This document shows positions 58,699 through 64,000 of a DNA stretch of 64,000 nucleotides, piece by piece; position 1 is the stretch's first letter; the number at the start of each line of letters is the position of its first letter. Both the position numbers and the translations under genes were made by a program. This DNA comes from Lytechinus pictus (lineage: Eukaryota > Echinodermata > Echinoidea > Temnopleuroida > Toxopneustidae), in the NCBI RefSeq assembly GCF_037042905.1, contig NC_087253.1:7381001-7445000 (forward strand). The letters are read 5' to 3'. The notes under the pieces were generated by a model. That model had not been told where the DNA came from and did no database searches. It was given only the letters and a program-made list of their open reading frames with translations.

Positions 58699-59408
58699 CT
58701 GGATTTGATAAAAAGCAAAGCTTAATCCCTTCATTCACATTTTCTTCCTTTAGGTATACATGCCTTTTTTGCTTTTGGTAGACCTGGTTGAAGTAAACAT
58801 ATTATCTTGGTTGGTTGTACCACAATTGAGCATAAAATTTTAGTGGAATATTTGAAAACAATTCCATTGGGCTATTTTCATATTTCGGCTGCGTGCATAT
58901 GCTAATAAACCTAAGGGGCCAAACATGACAAGAGGGACCAAATCCCCCCCCCCCCTCCAAAAAAAAAGAGAACATTCAGAAAATATTTGCACTATTCCTT
59001 GCATTTTCCTCCCTTTTTCTTCGCTTTGAAAATTTCGGGGTGGTCCATGCCCCAAAGTGAACTAACCCAAACCCCTATTCGAACGGCACCCTGTTGCTAC
59101 TAGCCGAGCCACCATAGAGGCGCTAACCACGGCATTTGCGTATTCATTTACACTAATTGGATATCTAATACCCATGCATATACCCATTTACAAATAACAT
59201 TGTAGACTGAGCTCCCCCGCCCCTCCTCACCCATACACACATTGAAACACACTATTCTGTTTCAAGAACTACTTCCTTCCCTTCTTTCCTACCCAGTGGT
59301 AATGCTGTTAACTTCATCCTGCATGACGATTATTTTTTTAAATTTTAAACAGGTTAAATGAAAATATCAACTCATTAACTCGCTTAATCTTTGATGGATC
59401 TTACTTAC
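58699..59408. other. Intron of the receptor gene
   Basis: A C run (58945-58957) and low-complexity sequence are present, without exon-like segments. Confidence 0.5.
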
Positions 59409-59480
59409 AAGAATTGCAATTCCTCCAGGTCGTCGAAAACTCCTTTATCAATCCCTCGGATTTCATTGTTGAAGAGAGCC
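59409..59480 (-). CDS. LRR exon of the receptor
   Basis: This 72-bp exon has a TGTCAG acceptor and a GTAAG donor. It encodes one LRR including LFNNEIRGIDKGVFDDLEEL, in the shared phase. It has more acidic residues on the variable face than its neighbours. Whether that matters for ligand binding is unknown. Confidence 0.9.
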
Positions 59481-59626
59481 CTGACATTGACAAGAGTATC
59501 AGTAAGTGACTTTGGTTTATATCATAAATATCGGGTGCAAAAACTTTTCAACAAAGTGTGTGTTCTACTGCGCAATAATAACTCCTGAGATTCTTGTTAA
59601 TATCCTAATAGATGTGTGGCTATGTA

Positions 59627-60044
59627 AAGGCGGCCGCACACCTTACGATTGGTCTGCGACTCAATTTTGGAATAAAACGTGGTAGAATTTGATGCTAATA
59701 TTGAGATTGGAAATATCTTACTGTGTAATGTTCTAAATCATCGTATAAATACCTATGTTCAAATCTGTGACTATGCTAATCATCCTTCTTAGAATAAAAG
59801 GAAATTTAATATCTAGTCGTAATGACGTCATAGCCGTCGTAAGATTGGCTACGATTTGAAACTAATTTGGCCTGCACTCGAAAATAAAGGCTGACAATCT
59901 TACAAAATGGTTATATCAGTATTCTTTCAATTAATTTTAACCTCAAATAAAACGATATGTTCCATTCACATTTGCAGAAAATGAGCAAAATGCGATTTGT
60001 TGCAAAATCGGATTACGAACAGTCGTAAGGTGTGCGGTGGCCTT
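59627..60044. mobile_element. MITE with ~25-bp inverted ends
   Basis: AAGGCGGCCGCACACCTTAC at the left mirrors GTAAGGTGTGCGGTGGCCTT at the right. 418 bp, in a receptor intron. The target duplication is uncertain. Confidence 0.8.
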
Positions 60045-60600
60045 AAGATACACAAAGTGTTCAGATTATCCCCCGCTTACACGACACATCCTCCGGGTAT
60101 CCGTGTGATTATTCCAGTCATTAAAAATTGTGGTGTTAACTTCCTGTAGTTTCTTTGAGATTGAGCTAATCACTGAAACATACCAGTAAATGCCATGTGT
60201 AATAAACTTGGAAATTTATTTAATTCCATCTCATTTTTAACTGGGCTGTCGTTTACTATTTTGTGAATTTGCATTTTAAAACCCATTGATGTGAGGGGCA
60301 ACAACCTCCATGACTTGTGATTGAACGAATCTCTTAATTATATTGACATGTGCTAAGTAAATATTTTTAAAGCTAGACTGCAATATGTATATACATTTAA
60401 ATTTTTACAGAGCAGAATTTGTGCAGTGCCCTTGTGAAAGTTTAATCAGTTTCTTTTGGATCTCAGTATTTAAATATATTTGAATGGAACAGTGGAATGT
60501 CCAAATGGCAAAATGCATGTGTATGAAGGTAGGATGTGTATTGGAACTTCATTATGTGCATTCTGTATCGGAACTTCAGTCCTTGATTTTTAATACTCAC

Positions 60601-60672
60601 AGAGCTCGAAGGTTTACCAATCCAGAAAATACACCCGGCTGCAGGTAGGAGAGAGAGTTATCATTCAGTTCC
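60601..60672 (-). CDS. LRR exon of the receptor
   Basis: This 72-bp exon has a TTTTAG acceptor and a GTGAG donor. It encodes one canonical LRR including LNDNSLSYLQPGVFSGLVNL, in the shared phase. Gene order and spacing place it fourth from the right among the in-window LRR exons. Confidence 0.9.
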
Positions 60673-60759
60673 CTAAAAAAGACAAAGATAAGAGGGATCC
60701 CTTTAATAAAACTTTGTAATTATGACAATGCTGGCAATGCCCAACTGCCATTTAAAAAA

Positions 60760-61160
60760 CGAAGGGGTATTCCGGTCTGAAAATAGATGAATCTGAATTA
60801 AATTCACAGAGTAAAACGCTAAAAATTTAATCCAAATCGGAAAAGAAAAAAGATGTTGCGGAATTTTCAAAACTAAGCAATATTTTCGGAAAACAGTCGT
60901 ATATACGCAGTTATCAATAATTTCATATTGAAAAAAAAATATTCACATTGACAAAAATAGTTACTTTTCCAGATTAAAAAACAAATTTTATTATAATGAT
61001 ATTTCGTGAAAAAAAGAAAGACCCGTTAAATGCGCAGCATCAATTATAACATTCCTTATGTGCAAATAGCTGTTCTGTAAAAAAAAATAATACAACATCC
61101 CCCACAGCAAGAAAATAATCATTATTTTACTATTGGACACCCGATTCTGATCACTTTGCT
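60760..61160. repeat. Decayed foldback relative of the GTCCGGGCTG family
   Basis: Left-arm words (ATTCCGGTCTGAAAATAGAT, AAACAGTCGT) are recognisable; the right arm is largely lost. Confidence 0.45.
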
Positions 61161-61238
61161 TTTACTGCGTGATGCACTTTTGATCTATAGTGTACTTGAT
61201 TGGATCTAATTAGACTCGAACTCTGAAAATATACTTAC

Positions 61239-61310
61239 AAGAAGAAAAGATTTCTGAGATGTGCGAACGTACCACTTTCAATCGAAGATATCTCGTTAAA
61301 TCGAAGATTC
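61239..61310 (-). CDS. LRR exon of the receptor
   Basis: This 72-bp exon has a GTGTAG acceptor and a GTAAG donor. It encodes one LRR including FNEISSIESGTFAHLRNLFF, in the shared phase. It matches the orphan exon at 16562-16633 at about 20 of 24 residues and shows long stretches of identity in DNA, which makes the two loci paralogous. Confidence 0.92.
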
Positions 61311-61503
61311 CTACACAGAAAACGTTAAAGAGACATGCTATATCATTGGTTTTGAATATTTTGCATCGCTCTACACTTTCAAAAAAATAATAATCAAGAA
61401 AAGGGCTTAATACACAATGTAATGTCAATGGAAATTCGAGATGTGCGATTACAATTTATATGCTACTCGTCAGATTTAATGTTTATTTTTAGTAGCATCT
61501 ATA

Positions 61504-62325
61504 CAGTGCGTCCCACACAAAAAAACGAAACCGATATTTATCGATGATTTATCATAATTTAATTACAAATACAATCGACAAATGACCTACCATTGTAAAG
61601 CTTAGAATCTCCTTTTTCATCTGGAATTACTTAGATTATTTCTCATGCACGCATGAGCGAGCAAAAACAATTTGAAAAGGGAATACCAAAAAGTCACTTG
61701 GCGGGCTGTATCTGGGTTTCAAAAAGAAAACCACATTTTTTATAAAGTTCAATATCTGCTCTTTAATTTGATACCTCAATTACAGAAAATGGTCAAAAAA
61801 TGAGAAAGTTCTGGTCATTTGAAACAAGGCTTGATTTTCAATAATTTCATAAAATGAAGAGGTTCTACAGGCTAGCGCTCAAACTCACTCGACACTCCGT
61901 TTTGTTGACGATCAGCCATGCAGTAAGTCTTTTGTTACCGTGCGATAGCTTCTGTGGGAAACCGGTGAAAACTCGTTTATTTAATGAAACTATGGAAATA
62001 CAAGCATTATTTCGAGGGATCATAACTTTTTAAGTTCTTGACCATTTTCTGTGATTAAGGTATCAAATATGAGAGCGGATATTGAACTTTTTAGTCATGT
62101 GACTTTCTTTTTGAAATTCAGATACCCCCGCCAAATGAGTTTTTGGCATCCTTTCTTCGAATTGTTTTTGCTCACTCACGCGTGAATGAGGAATATTCTA
62201 AGTAGTATCAGAAGAAAGAGGAGATTCTAAGCTTTACGTTGCTAGGTCATTTGTCTATTGTATTTATGATTAAGTTATGATAAATCATCGCTAAATCTCG
62301 GTTTCGTTTTTTGTGGGACGCTCTG
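61504..62325. mobile_element. Foldback element, CAGTGCGTCCC family (copy 2), TA-flanked
   Basis: 822 bp from CAGTGCGTCCCAC to GTGGGACGCTCTG, flanked by TA. Arms of about 300 bp match copy 1. It lies in the intron between LRR exons 62514 and 61310. A stray end of the family is at about 38390-38425. Confidence 0.88.
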
Positions 62326-62513
62326 TATATAGCACTTATACATTACTTTTATTATCAGCATAATCAATTACTCTTTGGTTTTTATAATTATACACCCCAC
62401 ACACACGCCCCCAAGCCAAACGTGTTTTTTTCATTGGTTAATTTTATGTCCTTACACTTCTGTAACATAGGACCCTACCTTTCCCATCTCCAGCAAAAAA
62501 ATCCATAACTTAC

Positions 62514-62585
62514 AGATACTGTAGTTGCTGCAAACCTGTAAAAGCAGTATTTCTGATCTCCTGAATCTTGTTGACCCCTAAGATT
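62514..62585 (-). CDS. LRR exon of the receptor
   Basis: This 72-bp exon has a TATAG acceptor and a GTAAG donor. It encodes one LRR including NKIQEIRNTAFTGLQQLQYL, in the shared phase. It matches the orphan exon at 17352-17423 at about 17 of 24 residues; both contain EIRNTAFTGLQ. Confidence 0.92.
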
Positions 62586-63240
62586 CTATACAAAATAAAA
62601 CATCGTCATATAATTGTTACTTCTTCTTCTTTTCTCCCTCTCTTAATAGCATTTTTCACTTTGAATGCTTTAGCAATTAAATTATATGTGCAGGAGCATA
62701 CATTTGGACTGTTATTTAAATCAAATGGCGCTAAAGGAAAGAAAAAAAATCGATATAAATGGAGTGTCGACCTTGAAAATAAGTTGATTTGATGAAAACT
62801 CATCAAAGAATAGTGAAATCATGATTTTGTTTTTATTCAATGACGTCATACAGGAGTTGCTACTCCGTTTTTTCTTGCAATATCAATTCCAATAAAATCC
62901 GCTTTTCTACTAATAATCTTAATAATCCCATTCCGCAACGGTGACCAGTTGTACGCGGTCATTACATTTACTTTATTGCATTACGATTCGTGTTAACGAA
63001 TATTCATAATGTGAAATCTTGGACGATTCTGACGCCTGGAAGAAATTTTCTGAGTAAAACAAAAATCCTCTCCAAGACATCCTCTTCACCTTTGGGAGAA
63101 CACCTTTATAAAAGATTGGTGTTTTCTTATTTAATGATAGTATACTTTTTTTTTCATTTATCAACTGACCGGCAACATGATAAGGATAAATTTCTTACAC
63201 TTAATCAGTATTGAGGCCAATAGCATGAAAAAAAAAAAAT

Positions 63241-63457
63241 CAAAGGAGCTAATCTCGTCTTTAATCACAGCCCTCTTTTTTTTGGGATTTACATCTTTTG
63301 AGATCATAGCTGCATCTGGATTGAACAGTGTATATTTTTAGACATTTTCACTTCAGAAGGAGTTGTCATGCACCCTCAAAAGATGTAAATCCCACTCCAA
63401 AACGACTGGTCCCAAGCTGAATGGAGTGTGATTATGGATTAGATTAGCTCTTTTGCA
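63241..63457. mobile_element. Foldback element (AAAGGAGCTAATC ends)
   Basis: AAGGAGCTAATC at the left mirrors GATTAGCTCTTTTG at the right, and GGGATTTACATCTTTTGAG (63280-63301 region) mirrors CTCAAAAGATGTAAATCCC near 63375. Confidence 0.75.
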
Positions 63458-63529
63458 TTTAGAGTGTACAAATGTGCATACTTTAATGATTTTAACACGT
63501 AAATAAAATGGATGATTTTACCGAGGCAT

Positions 63530-63826
63530 AATAATAATAATAATAATAATACAGGTATATTTACCCAGGGAAGCCGCTTCAGTTCCGAAAACTGTTCTCC
63601 CAGCGGGCCCTGCTATTATTATTACCCCGGCTTTAGCTGGGCTACCTAGGCGCTCAAAGCATTGAAGGAATTTCTTCCTACCGGGTACCCATTCATCTCA
63701 CCTGGGTTGAGTGCAGCACAGTGTGGATAAATTTCTTGCTGAAGGAAATTACGCCATGGCTGGGATTCGAACCCACGACCCTCTGTTTCAAAGTCAGAAG
63801 ACTAATCCACTGGGCCACAACGCTCC
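63530..63826 (-). repeat. tRNA-derived SINE, best copy
   Basis: On the minus strand the head reads GGAGCGTTGTGGCCCAGTGG (A box) and GTGGGTTCGAATCCCAGCC (B box). A body with CACCTGGGTTGAGTGCAGCA and CCCAGCTAAAGCCGGGG follows, ending in an (ATT)n tail at 63530-63550. It lies in the receptor intron just left of the exon at 63862. Confidence 0.88.
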
Positions 63827-63861
63827 ACGTATACACGCATACATGATCGACGACAACTCAC

Positions 63862-63933
63862 AGTGTTATAATGCGTGGAAATCCGCTGAAGGCGTTGTCT
63901 TCAATGGAGAGTAAATTCATCTCATATAGGAAT
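63862..63933 (-). CDS. LRR exon of the receptor (most upstream in this window)
   Basis: This 72-bp exon has a TATAG acceptor and a GTGAG donor. It encodes one LRR including LLSIEDNAFSGFPRIITL, in the shared phase. It needs a preceding exon ending with two bases of a split codon, so the gene continues beyond position 64000, where the signal peptide and any N-terminal LDL-A modules would be expected. It corresponds to the orphan exon at 17741-17812 (about 11 of 24 residues). Confidence 0.88.
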
Positions 63934-64000
63934 CTATAAAAAAGAAGAAATTATTAGAATTTCATCAAAACTCCCCTTGGTTGAAATAACATGACATTTT

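Overview
This window is eukaryotic, most likely from an echinoderm and probably a sea urchin. The genes are split into short exons with GT..AG splice sites and symmetric phases. The non-coding DNA is AT-rich and full of short non-autonomous transposons, tRNA-derived SINEs and microsatellites. The two gene families present, LRR-containing class A receptors of the relaxin/GRL101 type and scavenger receptor cysteine-rich (SRCR) proteins, are known to be expanded in sea urchins. The species call is inference from family content and from repeats that look familiar; no database was consulted.

All three supported genes are on the minus strand. (1) At 52726-63933 and running off the right edge is an LRR G-protein-coupled receptor. 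Nine 72-bp exons, each one 24-residue leucine-rich repeat, lead to a terminal exon with the whole seven-helix domain and stop codon. (2) At 25327-34608 is a secreted modular protein: a signal-peptide exon, one six-cysteine SRCR exon, an unrecognised cysteine-rich exon, a ShK-like exon and two short cysteine-containing exons, all joined in phase 1. Its 3' end was not found. (3) At 16562-19324 are four orphan LRR exons. Three match, in order, the three most upstream in-window LRR exons of gene 1, but no downstream LRR or seven-helix exon is visible to their left. They look like a truncated paralogue.

The rest is mostly repeats. From left to right: a foldback palindrome (2010-2203); an ~88-bp minisatellite (4930-5935); an array of a GC-rich core in AT-rich DNA (6700-8520); a foldback element split by another element (10045-11800); an inverted pair of ATGGCGGC-containing blocks enclosing two long polypurine tracts (12200-15325); the orphan LRR exons; a 409-bp tandem repeat interrupted by a nested hAT-like element (20305-23745); the SRCR/ShK gene with an inverted copy of that nested element in its first intron; a LINE relic and SINEs (35800-36770); more foldback elements (38800-41100); a 3.6-kb nested element with 8-bp target duplications (42271-45863); a second GC-core array and a third hAT-like element (46200-49849); then the receptor gene, whose introns carry several foldback elements.

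The best-supported structural result is the nested hAT-like composite. Inner and outer elements each have terminal inverted repeats and exact 8-bp target duplications. The two copies share the inner insertion site but have different outer target sites, so the composite moved as one unit. No prokaryotic genes, CRISPR arrays, rRNA genes or intact transposase genes were seen.
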